Assembly (NCBI RefSeq): GCF_029318635.1
Contig: NZ_CP119676.1
Coordinates: 2,989,001-3,053,000, forward strand
Direction of reading: 5' to 3'
DNA from: Varunaivibrio sulfuroxidans
GTDB lineage: Bacteria > Pseudomonadota > Alphaproteobacteria > Rhodospirillales > Magnetovibrionaceae
DNA length: 64,000 nt
Numbering within the stretch: position 1 is the stretch's first letter; the number at the start of each line of letters is the position of its first letter. Below, piece by piece: positions 9,615 to 18,579 of this stretch. The translations under genes and the position numbers were made by a program. The notes beneath the pieces were generated by a model that was not told the DNA's origin, did not search any database, and was given only the letters and a program-made list of their open reading frames with translations.

Positions 9615-9667
9615 ATATTATTATACGGGTAAAATTTCTTGCGTCAATATTACCCGTATAATAATAT
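9615..9667. promoter_or_regulatory. Perfect 18-bp inverted repeat between divergent genes
   Basis: Positions 9615-9632 and 9650-9667 are exact reverse complements (core TACGGGTAA / TTACCCGTA) separated by 17 bases. The arms are AT-rich and contain TATTAT-like hexamers, so they could overlap the -10 regions of both divergent promoters. It lies 30 bases before the DUF2239 start and 55 before the GIY-YIG start. An operator bound by a dimer is the most likely meaning. It is not a terminator, because no gene ends here. Confidence 0.6.
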
Positions 9668-9721
9668 CTTGTTCCGTCGTGCGTCGGCACGGCTCAGAGT
9701 ATCTCCGAATGAGGTGGGCGA

Positions 9722-10057
9722 ATGCGTAGTGACGATAAAAAAACGGCGATTATGGCCTACAAAGAACGCAAGACCGTCGCCGGAATATACGCCGTTCGGT
9801 GTCGCGTTTCGGGTCGGGTATGGGTCGGGCAAAGTCCAAACCTAGATACCGTCCAGAATCGGATATGGTTCACGCTGCGTTTCGCCAGCAACCCCAATCG
9901 AGATATGCAGGCGGCTTGGCGCGATCACGGGGCCGAGAGCTTCACGTTTGAAATTGTCGAGCGGCTCGCGCAAGATATTTCGCCCCACGGCAGAAAATCG
10001 CATCTGAAGGCGCGTGTGGCTTATTGGCGTTTGGCGCTCGATGCCGCGATCGTCTGA
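9722..10057 (+). CDS. GIY-YIG nuclease family protein
   Basis: A 111-aa protein with a single GIY-YIG-like domain. The first signature appears as GIYAV at about residues 21-25 and the second as VWVGQS, where YIG is replaced by WVG. It is followed by a helix containing a conserved arginine (QNRIWFTLR) and FTFEIVERL. The shortened form is common in alphaproteobacteria next to DUF2239 genes. Start at 9722 follows GAGGTGGGC; a second ATG lies ten codons on. The altered YIG motif leaves nuclease activity uncertain. It is transcribed away from DUF2239 from a shared control region. The 200 bases after it hold no supportable gene. Confidence 0.8.
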   Translation: MRSDDKKTAIMAYKERKTVAGIYAVRCRVSGRVWVGQSPNLDTVQNRIWFTLRFASNPNRDMQAAWRDHGAESFTFEIVERLAQDISPHGRKSHLKARVAYWRLALDAAIV

Positions 10058-10257
10058 TCCCGTCGGAAGCCCGTCCGGGGGTCCGCGCGCCGCTTCAGGG
10101 TCCAAAATAAAACGAGTGCGCAATTTCAGGACGAAGATGATGCGTGTTTTGCCGCGAATTTCATCGAACGAAACCGTAGCGGCGTCCATCGGTCCGCCTC
10201 AGCCCCCCGTTTTGCGTCGGAGCTTGGAATGAGAATTGGCGGTGGTGTAAGACCGTA

Positions 10258-10941
10258 TCATTTCGGGGATCTGCGGATAAAGATCGTCCATTCGTCGAGG
10301 GGATAGTCATCGACGATGGTGACGTCGTCCGACAAGGTATGGGCGAAATCGAGGAAGTCGGCGCGGTCGGCGTAATACAGATCGTCGATGTGCACCCGGG
10401 TGCGGGCGTCCAGCATGTTAAAGGCGATCCCCCGCCGGCTTTTGTTCCACAGCATCGCCAGGCTTTCGAAGATATAATCGCTCCATGCGCCGCGTTCGGC
10501 CTCAATGCACATGTTATAGGTTCCCGAAACGAAGGAGTAATCGGCCTCGTGAGTGGGGGTTGCGGCGATCGAAAAGTGCGCTCGGGGGTCACGGTGGAGC
10601 TTGCGCGCCTCCTCGACCATGTCGGGGCAGATGTCGTAGCCGTAAAAGCGTCCCTCGCGCATGAACGGTTGGTCTTCGATCAGATCGAACAACACCCCGT
10701 AACCGCAGCCCAGATCGTTGATCGAGACGCCGTCTCGATGATCGCGTTCGTCGAGGATGCTCAGTAAGATATCGTAACGCAATATTTGCCCGTCGTCGTT
10801 TTTCCAGAAAACGCCACCGGCCGACGGTCCCCGTTCGCGAAGCCGGTAACTGTAGGCCCCCGCGATCACCAGCAGGTGATTGGCTATTTTCTCCAGGGAC
10901 GCTCCGGTACCCTTGCGACGTTTCGGGGGCGATGGAGGCAT
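10258..10941 (-). CDS. Class I SAM-dependent methyltransferase
   Basis: A 227-aa methyltransferase. The SAM motif INDLGCGYGVLFDLI is followed by an acidic second strand (YGYDICPDMVEEAR), and the terminal strand pattern DEWTIFIRR is typical of the fold. The N-terminal 60 residues are a helical cap. The substrate is unknown. The start at 10941 lies three bases downstream of the stop of the YgfZ-type gene (10945), so the two are probably one transcript. It is not one of the well-known ribosomal or quinone methyltransferases as far as I can tell. Confidence 0.75.
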   Translation of the reverse strand: MPPSPPKRRKGTGASLEKIANHLLVIAGAYSYRLRERGPSAGGVFWKNDDGQILRYDILLSILDERDHRDGVSINDLGCGYGVLFDLIEDQPFMREGRFYGYDICPDMVEEARKLHRDPRAHFSIAATPTHEADYSFVSGTYNMCIEAERGAWSDYIFESLAMLWNKSRRGIAFNMLDARTRVHIDDLYYADRADFLDFAHTLSDDVTIVDDYPLDEWTIFIRRSPK

Positions 10942-10944
10942 GCC

Positions 10945-11868
10945 CTAGAACTCGGCCCATTCCGGTTTTCTCGGGCTGAGGCGGGCGCTCCCCGCGATTA
11001 GAGGAACATCTTCGGCGACGAATTCCAGACGCAGTAGGGCGAGACCCATGTCGCCCGCGTGTGTACGCATTTCACCGGCCTCGCGATCTCCGGCCATGAT
11101 CGGGGTTCCCGGCGCGGGGGCGGGGCCGTCGATGGCCACCGGCATCAGCCGTTTACGCACCAAGCCGCGGTACTTCGTGCGCGCGGTCAATTCCTGCCCC
11201 ATGTAACACCCTTTGTCCCAGTCGATGCCATGCAATTCGTCGAAGCCGTTTTCCAGGAGGATGGATTTTTCCACGCGCAGATCGCGCGGTCCATCGGGGA
11301 TGCCGAGGGATATGCGCAAGGTTTCGTAGTCGTCGAATTTTCCAGAAGGAATGCCCGCATCGTTCAGGATATTCAGGTTCGTCTTGGGCGCGATGATGCG
11401 GCAGCCCAATTGGCGGTGGCGCGGATCGACAAAAGCAATTGCATCGTTCATCGCGATGGTCGCGCCGACGTCTTCGTTTAAATTTAAGATGGCGCTGGCC
11501 GCCGCGCCGATCCCCACGCCGACGGCGAACCGATCGCTCAGATCCGATAAGGTGACGTCGGCGCGCAGCTTGTACATGGAAAGCCGGCGCAACAGGTCGC
11601 CAAGGCGCCCGGCGTCGCAATCGATCAGTAGGCGCGCGTCGTTTTGGGCGATGAAAAAATCATGCAGGTATTTCCCCTGGGGTGTCAAAAAGGCCGCCCA
11701 GATAGCGTTCTGCGGGGAGACGTGGGAGACGTCGTTGGACACCAAGCCTTGAAGAAAATCGGCTGCGTCCGGCCCTTCGAGGCCGATTACGCCACGGTGT
11801 TCAAGCCAGACGTGCATGGGGGCCGGAGGTGCGGGCGGCGAGGGGGGTGCGGACGCGGGTGTTGTCAT
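10945..11868 (-). CDS. ygfZ: YgfZ/CAF17-type folate-binding iron-sulfur protein
   Basis: Folate-binding protein (307 aa) of the YgfZ/GcvT-like family, which helps assembly or repair of certain 4Fe-4S enzymes. The N-terminal GcvT-like fold has GPDAADFLQGLVSNDV, and the diagnostic motif KGCYMGQE lies around residues 218-225 and carries the functional cysteine. The N-terminal 18 residues are rich in proline and alanine and are probably disordered. ATG at 11868 is the natural start. It is the first gene of a two-gene unit with the methyltransferase downstream and is divergent from the glycosyltransferase operon. Confidence 0.88.
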   Translation of the reverse strand: MTTPASAPPSPPAPPAPMHVWLEHRGVIGLEGPDAADFLQGLVSNDVSHVSPQNAIWAAFLTPQGKYLHDFFIAQNDARLLIDCDAGRLGDLLRRLSMYKLRADVTLSDLSDRFAVGVGIGAAASAILNLNEDVGATIAMNDAIAFVDPRHRQLGCRIIAPKTNLNILNDAGIPSGKFDDYETLRISLGIPDGPRDLRVEKSILLENGFDELHGIDWDKGCYMGQELTARTKYRGLVRKRLMPVAIDGPAPAPGTPIMAGDREAGEMRTHAGDMGLALLRLEFVAEDVPLIAGSARLSPRKPEWAEF

Positions 11869-12069
11869 GGAATGTTATCCTTCGCTTTCGAGGCGTAAAT
11901 CCAGGCCGTAAGCCAGGCTATAAGGTGGTGCGGGAAATTGATTTTGGCAAGCCCGGGGGTAGAGGGAGTTGGGCCTAGGCAAGGGGTGACGCAGGCCGTA
12001 TAAAAGGCGCGACTTTAAGTTCGAGGCGCTTTTCGTTGATTGAGGGCGTCCCTTGGGAACCATAAACGC

Positions 12070-13032
12070 ATGCGTATTTTGTTCGTCACCTCGACCCGCA
12101 TTGGTGATGGTGTTTTGTCAACGGGGCTTCTCGATCATTTGATCGCGCGCCATCCCGGCGCGCGGGTCACGGTAGCTTGTGGACCGGCGTCGGCGCAATT
12201 GTTCGAGGCCGTGCCCGGTATCGAGGAAATTATCGTCCTTACCAAAAAGCCCTATTCACGCCATTGGATCGATCTGTGGAAACGCTGCGTCGGACGGTTT
12301 TGGGATATCGTCGTCGATTTGCGCAACGCGCCTCTGACTCTGGCGTTGTTCGCCAAGCGGCGCTGTCGTTTGGGGGCGCGGATGAAAAACAGCGATCGCC
12401 ATCGGGTTATCGACCTGGCCGCGGTGTTGGGGCTGGAGGACACCCCCCCCATGCCGCGGCTATGGACGTCGCCCGAGCACGAACGCGCCGCCCGGGACCT
12501 TGTGCCTGAGGGCGCACCGGTGCTGCTGCTCGCCCCCAGCGCCAATTGGCGAGGTAAGGTGTGGATGGCCGAACGCTTCGTTGCGACGGCCCTGCGCTTG
12601 ACGGCGGACGGCGACATCCTGCCTGGGGGGCGGATCGCCGTGCTGGGCCACGAAAGCGAGCGGGCGATGCTCGACCCGGTTTTGGACGCCTTGCCCGAAG
12701 AGCGCCGGATATCCCTAATTGGGGCGCATCATTTGTTGACCATCCATGCCTGTCTCCGCCGAGGGGGCCTGTTTATCGGCAACGATTCGGGGCTGATGCA
12801 CATGGCAGCGGCGGCGGGCGTGCCGACGGTTGGCTTGTTCGGCCCGTCGCGCCCTGAACACTACGCGCCGTGGGGGGCGAAGGGGGATTTCGTGCGGACC
12901 CGAATTCCTATCGAAGGGCTGTTCCCCGACGACTATAATCACCGCACGACGGAAAGTCTGATGGACTCGTTGTCGGTGGATGACGTTTGCGCGTGCGCGC
13001 GGCGGCTTTATCGAAGGGTCGCTAATGGGTGA
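12070..13032 (+). CDS. Glycosyltransferase family 9 (heptosyltransferase-like)
   Basis: A 320-aa GT9 enzyme, the family of ADP-heptose:LPS heptosyltransferases, acting on the cytoplasmic face of the inner membrane. The opening MRILFVTSTRIGDGVLSTGLL, the later LLLAPSANWRGKVW, and the C-terminal FIGNDSGLMHMAAAAGVPTVGLFGPS segment, which binds the nucleotide sugar, are classic. A TTG ten codons upstream is in frame, but the ATG at 12070 begins exactly at the family start. It heads an operon of four overlapping genes for surface glycan synthesis and overlaps the GT2 gene by 8 bases. Confidence 0.88.
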   Translation: MRILFVTSTRIGDGVLSTGLLDHLIARHPGARVTVACGPASAQLFEAVPGIEEIIVLTKKPYSRHWIDLWKRCVGRFWDIVVDLRNAPLTLALFAKRRCRLGARMKNSDRHRVIDLAAVLGLEDTPPMPRLWTSPEHERAARDLVPEGAPVLLLAPSANWRGKVWMAERFVATALRLTADGDILPGGRIAVLGHESERAMLDPVLDALPEERRISLIGAHHLLTIHACLRRGGLFIGNDSGLMHMAAAAGVPTVGLFGPSRPEHYAPWGAKGDFVRTRIPIEGLFPDDYNHRTTESLMDSLSVDDVCACARRLYRRVANG

Positions 13033-13822
13033 AAGCGGCCCCTATGGATGGACGAAAAAGATGAGCGAACGAAAAAAACGGTTGAGCGCGCTTGTCGTCG
13101 CCCATAACGAAGAAGCGCAGTTGGAAGATTGCTTGCACCGTCTCATGTTCGCCGACGAACTTGTCGTCGTGCTCGACAAATGCACCGATGGCTCGAAGGC
13201 GATCGCCGAACGCCACGGCGCAAAAATCATCGAGGGGTCGTGGGATATCGAAGGACCCCGGCGGATGGCCGGTATCGAGGCGTGCGGCGGCGACTGGATC
13301 CTTGAGGTCGATGCCGACGAGCGGGTCGGCGTCGCGTTGGCCGAAGAAATTCGCCGCACCATGGAGACCGCCCCGTTCGGCTATTTTCTGATTCCGTTCG
13401 ACAATTACGTCGGCGACCACTTGGTTCGCTATGGCTGGGGCGCGTCCTGGGGGGTTAGCGCCACCGCGCGCTTGTTCGCCAAGGGGGCCAAGCACTGGGG
13501 CGATCAACGCATCCACCCCGGCGTCACCCTCAAGGGGGAACGCGGCTGGTTGACGCAGCGCATGGTCCATTACGTGGATAAGAATATTTCCGATATGATC
13601 TTGCGCCTGGACCGTTATTCCAGCGCGCGGGCGCGCGATCTGCGGGCCTCGGGCAAGATCGGCACCCTGCCCGACAACATCCGGCGATTGTTCTCGCGCT
13701 TTTTCAAGTGCTATGTCGGACGCAAGGGCTATCGCGAGGGCGTCTACGGCTTCCTGATCGCCTTGATGGCGGGGCTGTTCCCCTTGTTGTCGCATATCAA
13801 AGCCCGCCTGGAGGACGACTGA
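13025..13822 (+). CDS. Glycosyltransferase family 2
   Basis: A 265-aa GT-A fold transferase. The core reads LSALVVAHNEEAQLEDCL, then ADELVVVLDKCTDGS, and the metal-binding acidic motif is in ILEVDADERV. This resembles the WaaE/KdtX type of LPS core beta-1,4-glucosyltransferases. The C-terminal half contains a hydrophobic helix (YGFLIALMAGLFPLL) that may touch the membrane. The ATG at 13025 overlaps the GT9 stop; a second ATG at 13061 is also possible. It overlaps the next gene by one base, implying coupled translation. Confidence 0.85.
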   Translation: MGESGPYGWTKKMSERKKRLSALVVAHNEEAQLEDCLHRLMFADELVVVLDKCTDGSKAIAERHGAKIIEGSWDIEGPRRMAGIEACGGDWILEVDADERVGVALAEEIRRTMETAPFGYFLIPFDNYVGDHLVRYGWGASWGVSATARLFAKGAKHWGDQRIHPGVTLKGERGWLTQRMVHYVDKNISDMILRLDRYSSARARDLRASGKIGTLPDNIRRLFSRFFKCYVGRKGYREGVYGFLIALMAGLFPLLSHIKARLEDD

Positions 13823-14880
13823 TGCGCCTGTTGCAAGCCATGGCGGGCGCGCACAGCGGCGGGGCCGAGGGCTTTTTCGAACGCCTCGTCATCGCCCTCA
13901 ACAAGCGCGGCGTGGCGCAAAGGGTGGTTATCCGTACCGACGATGCGCGCGCCGCCCGCTTGGCCGAGGGCGGGGTCTCGGCGCTTCAGTTGCCCTTTTC
14001 TGGGGTTTTCGATGGGACAACCCGGCGCGCCTTGAAGCGCGAAATCGCCGCCTTCCGCCCCGATGTGGTGATGACCTGGATGAACCGCGCCACCGCCAAG
14101 ATGCCCAGTTCGACAAAGGCGCACCCGTTCGTCTTCACGGCGCGCCTCGGGGGCTATTACGATTTGAAATATTACCGCCGCTGCGACCATCTGGTGGGCA
14201 ATACCCACGACTTGGTGGAGTATATGACCCGTTCGGGGTGGCCCGCCGGACGAGCGCACTATTTGCCTAATTTCGTCGCCGGCGACGGCGCGCCGCCGGT
14301 TTCGCACTCGGCGCTCGGCGTGCCTGCGGGGGCGCCGCTGGTGTTCGGCCTCGGACGGCTCCATGAGAACAAGGCGTTCGATGTGCTGATCCGCGCCGTG
14401 GCGCGGCTGGACGGCGTCCATCTGGTGATCGGCGGCGAAGGACCTTTGCGCGGCGAACTGGAAAAACTGGCGCGGGACCTGGGCGTCGCCGGTCGGGTTC
14501 ACATGCCGGGTTGGCGCGACGACGTTGCGGCCCTGTTGGCGGCGGCGGATGTTTTCGTCTGTTCGTCGCGCCACGAACCGCTGGGCAACGTGGTCATCGA
14601 AGGCTGGGCCCACCGCGCCCCCGTGGTGGCCGCCGCCAGCGCCGGCCCGGCGGCGCTGATCGAGGATGGCGAAAGCGGTCTTCTGGTGGCTATCGACGAC
14701 GACGATGCGATGGGGCGGGCGATCGCGCGGGTGATGACCGATGACGCCTTGCGGGCGAAGATGGTTGCGCGTGGCCACGACGCCTATCGGGAAAACTTTA
14801 CCGAAGAGGTCGTCGTTGCGCGCTACATGGATTTTTTCGAGACGCTCGCCGGAGGAAAAAACAGGCGGGAGGCGTTCTGA
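13822..14880 (+). CDS. Glycosyltransferase family 4
   Basis: A 352-aa GT-B fold transferase. The opening MRLLQAMAGAHSGGAEGFF is the acceptor-side glycine-rich loop. The C-terminal domain has VFGLGRLHENKAFDVLIRA followed by the nucleotide-sugar signature around EPLGNVVIEGWAHRAPVVA (E...E), typical of GT4. The start at 13822 shares its A with the TGA of the GT2 gene and follows GGAGGACGAC. It probably adds a sugar to the LPS core or a related glycan; the donor is unknown. The stop overlaps the asnB start by one base. Confidence 0.85.
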   Translation: MRLLQAMAGAHSGGAEGFFERLVIALNKRGVAQRVVIRTDDARAARLAEGGVSALQLPFSGVFDGTTRRALKREIAAFRPDVVMTWMNRATAKMPSSTKAHPFVFTARLGGYYDLKYYRRCDHLVGNTHDLVEYMTRSGWPAGRAHYLPNFVAGDGAPPVSHSALGVPAGAPLVFGLGRLHENKAFDVLIRAVARLDGVHLVIGGEGPLRGELEKLARDLGVAGRVHMPGWRDDVAALLAAADVFVCSSRHEPLGNVVIEGWAHRAPVVAAASAGPAALIEDGESGLLVAIDDDDAMGRAIARVMTDDALRAKMVARGHDAYRENFTEEVVVARYMDFFETLAGGKNRREAF

Positions 14881-16718
14881 TGTGCGGCATTGCCGGGGTG
14901 ATGACGAAGGCGGCGGCGATTCCGGGCGAGGCCCAACTCGACGCCTTGGGTCGGGCGCTCGCCCATCGGGGGCCGGACGGCGCGGGACGCTATCGCGGCG
15001 CGGGGGTCGCCTTGGTTCAGACCCGTCTGTCGATCATCGACATCGAGGGTGGCGATCAACCTTTGTACGCCGATCGAACCGGGGGAAGTCGAGGTGGCGC
15101 GGGTGGCGACGACGACGTGGTCTTGATCGCCAACGGCGAGATTTACAACTACATCGAATTGCGCGCGACCCTGGGTGAAGAGCGGTTTAAAACCCGTTCC
15201 GATTGCGAACCGCCGCTTTTGTTGTATTTGCGCGATGGTGTGGATTTCGCGCGCCATTTGCGCGGCATGTACGCGATCGCGATTTACGACCCGCGCGGCG
15301 GGAGCGCCGCCGGGGGGCGTCTCGTCCTCAGCCGCGATCCATTCGGCGTCAAGCCGCTGTACTATGTTGAAAACGAGGACGGTTTCGCCTTCGCCTCGGA
15401 ACCCCAGGCATTGCTCGCGGCGGGACTTTGTCCGCGTGCGGAAAACCCGCGGGCGCGCGATGAACTGCTCAACCTGCAATTCACCACCGGGATGCAAACC
15501 GCCTTCGCCGGTATCCGCCGCGTCGCCCCGGGCGAAACCCTGGTTGTCGAGGGCGGGCGGATCACGGTGCGCCACCGCATCGCCGCGCTGCCCGAAGGCG
15601 GCCCGCGCCGCACGGGCAAGGGCGCGGCGTTGCGCGACCTGGACGACGGCCTCAACGAGGCCGTCGCCGTCCATCAGCGCGCCGACGTGCCCTACGGCAT
15701 GTTTTTGTCCGGCGGCATCGATTCGTCGGTGTTGTTGGCGATGATGTCGCGGCTAAACGAACAACCCGTGACCGCCTTCACGGCGGGCTTTCGCGACGCC
15801 GAGGGGGCGGGGGTGCACGACGAACGCGACCACGCCCGGGCGCTGGCCAAAAGCATGCGCGCCCATCATGTCGAGGTCGAATTCGGCGCCGACGATTTCT
15901 GGACCCTGCTGCCCAGGATCGCCCGCGCGATGGATGATCCCGCCGCCGATTACGCCATTTTACCGACCTGGAAACTGGCTCAAACCGCGCGTGAAAACGG
16001 CATCAAGGTCGTCCTGTCGGGTGAGGGCGGCGACGAGACTTTCGCGGGTTACGGACGTTACCGTACCGCATGTCGTACTTGGCCCTTCGCCCGGGCGATG
16101 CGCAGGAAGGGAATTGTTCAGGAGTTGGGCATTTTGCGCCACGAGGATACGGCCCGAACCTGGCGCGCCGGCATGGCGCGGGCCGAGATGGAGGCGGCGC
16201 TAAAGGGACGCACCCGCCTTCAAATCGCTCAAGCGGTCGATTGCGCCGATTGGCTGCCGGGCGATCTTCTCACCAAGCTCGATCGCTGCTTGATGGCCCA
16301 TGGCATCGAAGGTCGGGTGCCGTTTCTCGACCCCAAGCTGGCGGCGTTCGCCTTCACCCTTCCCGATCATTTGAAAATGCACAAGGGACTGGGTAAATGG
16401 TTGCTGCGCCGCTGGTTGGAAACCGGTCTGCCCGGCGCGCGCCCGTTCGAACGCAAGCGCGGTTTTACCGTGCCGGTCGGCGCGTGGATCGCCCGGCGTG
16501 GCGACGAACTGGGCGATCTTGTCGCCCGCCAGGACGCGATCTTGGAAATTTTCCGCCCCGACGCGGTGCGCCGTCTGTTCGCCCACAGCGATCGTCAAAA
16601 ACTCGGCAAGGCGGCGTGGACGATCCTGTTCTACGCCTTGTGGCGCCGGGTCCATATCGAGGGGAAGAATGCGGATGGCGACGTTTTCGAGGTCCTGTCC
16701 GACGGTCTCGCCCCTTGA
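14880..16718 (+). CDS. asnB: Glutamine-hydrolysing asparagine synthase
   Basis: A 612-aa two-domain enzyme. The N-terminal nucleophile domain starts MCGIAGV with catalytic Cys2, followed by LAHRGPDGAG and NGEIYNY, and hydrolyses glutamine. The synthetase domain has the PP-loop FLSGGIDSSVLL at about 275-286 and the later VLSGEGGDETFAGY and GRVPFLD blocks. It makes asparagine from aspartate and ATP, or amidates a sugar or peptide when placed in a glycan cluster. The start shares one base with the GT4 stop, so it is the last gene of the four-gene surface operon. A glycan-amidating role is possible but not shown. Confidence 0.88.
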   Translation: MCGIAGVMTKAAAIPGEAQLDALGRALAHRGPDGAGRYRGAGVALVQTRLSIIDIEGGDQPLYADRTGGSRGGAGGDDDVVLIANGEIYNYIELRATLGEERFKTRSDCEPPLLLYLRDGVDFARHLRGMYAIAIYDPRGGSAAGGRLVLSRDPFGVKPLYYVENEDGFAFASEPQALLAAGLCPRAENPRARDELLNLQFTTGMQTAFAGIRRVAPGETLVVEGGRITVRHRIAALPEGGPRRTGKGAALRDLDDGLNEAVAVHQRADVPYGMFLSGGIDSSVLLAMMSRLNEQPVTAFTAGFRDAEGAGVHDERDHARALAKSMRAHHVEVEFGADDFWTLLPRIARAMDDPAADYAILPTWKLAQTARENGIKVVLSGEGGDETFAGYGRYRTACRTWPFARAMRRKGIVQELGILRHEDTARTWRAGMARAEMEAALKGRTRLQIAQAVDCADWLPGDLLTKLDRCLMAHGIEGRVPFLDPKLAAFAFTLPDHLKMHKGLGKWLLRRWLETGLPGARPFERKRGFTVPVGAWIARRGDELGDLVARQDAILEIFRPDAVRRLFAHSDRQKLGKAAWTILFYALWRRVHIEGKNADGDVFEVLSDGLAP

Positions 16719-16799
16719 CCGCCTCCGACGGGGGATTTACCAAGATGGGGTGACGACACAAGGGGCATGGTCGGGGTCGGCCGCGCCAATGGGGGATGC

Positions 16800-17852
16800 A
16801 TGATTGCCGAGACGATAACGATCGCCAAACCCGATGATTGGCACGTTCATTTGCGCGACGGGCCGGTTTTGCGCGCCGTCGCGCCCTATACCGCGCGCAG
16901 TTTCGCCCGCGCCATCATCATGCCCAACCTGCCCGACCCGGTGACCACGACCGCCCACGCGGTGGCGTATCGCGAGCGGATTTACGCCGCGGTGGCGGGG
17001 CACGGCGCGTTCACACCGCTAATGACCTGTTACCTGACGCCAAAGACCGATCCCGACGATCTGGCCCGAGGCTTCGATGAAAACATTTTCACCGCCGCCA
17101 AACTGTATCCCGCGGGGGCGACCACCCATTCGGCGCGCGGCGTGGCCGACCTGCGCGGCATCTATCCGGTGTTCGAACGGATGGAGGCGCTTGGTATGCC
17201 GCTTCTGGTGCACGGCGAAGTCACCGACCCCGAGGTCGATATCTTCGACCGTGAGGCGGTCTTCATCGACCGGGTGTTAAGCCCGTTGCTTCGCGACTTT
17301 CCGGCGCTGAAGGTCGTCCTCGAGCACATCACCACGGCCCAGGCGGTGGATTTCGTGCGCGCCCAAGGCCCCCGGGTTGGGGCGACGATCACGGTTCATC
17401 ACCTGATGATCAACCGCAACGCCCTGTTCAAGGGGGGCATACGCCCGCATTTGTATTGTCTGCCCATCGCCAAGCGCGAGCAGCATCGCCTCGCCCTCGT
17501 CGAGGCGGCGACGTCGGGGGACGCCTGCTTTTTCCTCGGCACCGACACCGCGCCCCATACGGTCAGCGCCAAGGAAGCGGCATGCGGCTGCGCCGGCATT
17601 TTCAGCGCCCCGGCGGCGATCGAATTATACGCCCAGGTTTTCGACGAACAAAACGCCCTCGATAAGTTCGAGGCCTTCGCCGCACTCAACGGCGCGCGCT
17701 TCTACGGCCTACCACTCAACGATGAAATCCTGACCCTGTCGCGTGAGCCATGGCCCATGGCGGAAAAAATAGACGTCGAAAGGGAGGGCGTGATCGCGCC
17801 GTTTTGCGCCGGAGAGACCATTTTGTGGCGTCAGCACGGCGACATGGGATAA
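16800..17852 (+). CDS. pyrC: Dihydroorotase
   Basis: Zinc amidohydrolase (350 aa, class II type) that cyclises carbamoyl-aspartate to dihydroorotate in pyrimidine synthesis. The metal ligands HVH are at residues 15 and 17. The carboxylated lysine lies in AAKLYPAGATTHS at about 101. Further histidines are in LVHGEV and LEHI, and the catalytic aspartate is in FLGTDTAPH. The ATG at 16800 gives the family start; a GTG 11 codons upstream is less likely. It is separated by 80 bases from asnB and converges on the ABC transporter genes. Confidence 0.94.
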   Translation: MIAETITIAKPDDWHVHLRDGPVLRAVAPYTARSFARAIIMPNLPDPVTTTAHAVAYRERIYAAVAGHGAFTPLMTCYLTPKTDPDDLARGFDENIFTAAKLYPAGATTHSARGVADLRGIYPVFERMEALGMPLLVHGEVTDPEVDIFDREAVFIDRVLSPLLRDFPALKVVLEHITTAQAVDFVRAQGPRVGATITVHHLMINRNALFKGGIRPHLYCLPIAKREQHRLALVEAATSGDACFFLGTDTAPHTVSAKEAACGCAGIFSAPAAIELYAQVFDEQNALDKFEAFAALNGARFYGLPLNDEILTLSREPWPMAEKIDVEREGVIAPFCAGETILWRQHGDMG

Positions 17853-17858
17853 CCTTTT

Positions 17859-18551
17859 TTAGGTGTTCGCCGTCGTCATATGGCGGTTGACGCGTCGTTC
17901 GACCCGTTTCAGGACCTGGGTCAAGATGGCGGTCAGGATAAAATAAATGACGCCGGCGGCGAAAAACAGCTCTACCGGCATGTAGGTGCGCGCGATGATG
18001 GTGCGCGCCATGCCGGTCAGATCGAGCAGGGTAATCGTGCTCGCCAGCGCCGATCCCTTGAGCATCAGAATAATTTCATTGCCATAGGCGGGCAGCCCGA
18101 TGCGAAAGGCCTGGGGCAGGATGATACGCCGGTACATCTTGGCGCGCGTCATGCCGATCGCGCGGGCGGCCTCGATCTGGCCGGCGGGGACGGCCTGAAT
18201 GGCGCCCCGTAGGATTTCCGCCGTATAGGCCCCGGTGTTCAGGGCGAAGGCGATGATCGCGCACCAGTACGCCTCGCGCAGGATCGGCCACAAAAAGCTG
18301 TCGCGTACGCTGGGAAACTGTGATGCGCCGTAGTAGATCAGGAAAATCTGCACCAAAAGTGGGGTGCCGCGGAAAAAGAAGATATAACCATAGGCGAAGG
18401 TCTTCAGGGCCGGGTTGCGGCTGACCCGCATCAAGGCCATGGGCAGGGCGATGCAGGCCCCGATCAGCAACGAGACGCCCACCAGCTCCAGGGTCACCCC
18501 CACGCCGTCCAACAGTTGGGGCAGATTTTCGAAAATAACGGAAAAATTCAT
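17859..18551 (-). CDS. Polar amino acid ABC transporter permease (HisM type)
   Basis: Inner-membrane permease of 230 aa with about five transmembrane segments. The EAA loop that contacts the ATPase is GQIEAARAIGMTRAKMYRRIILPQA around residues 120-145, and the HisMQ N-terminal segment is present. It forms a heterodimer with the permease encoded just upstream at 18580-19275, with 28 bases between them. It is the distal gene of the solute-binding protein, permease, permease set. Confidence 0.88.
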   Translation of the reverse strand: MNFSVIFENLPQLLDGVGVTLELVGVSLLIGACIALPMALMRVSRNPALKTFAYGYIFFFRGTPLLVQIFLIYYGASQFPSVRDSFLWPILREAYWCAIIAFALNTGAYTAEILRGAIQAVPAGQIEAARAIGMTRAKMYRRIILPQAFRIGLPAYGNEIILMLKGSALASTITLLDLTGMARTIIARTYMPVELFFAAGVIYFILTAILTQVLKRVERRVNRHMTTANT

Positions 18552-18579
18552 CGCTGTCCGATCATAATCCCGGGGGGCC

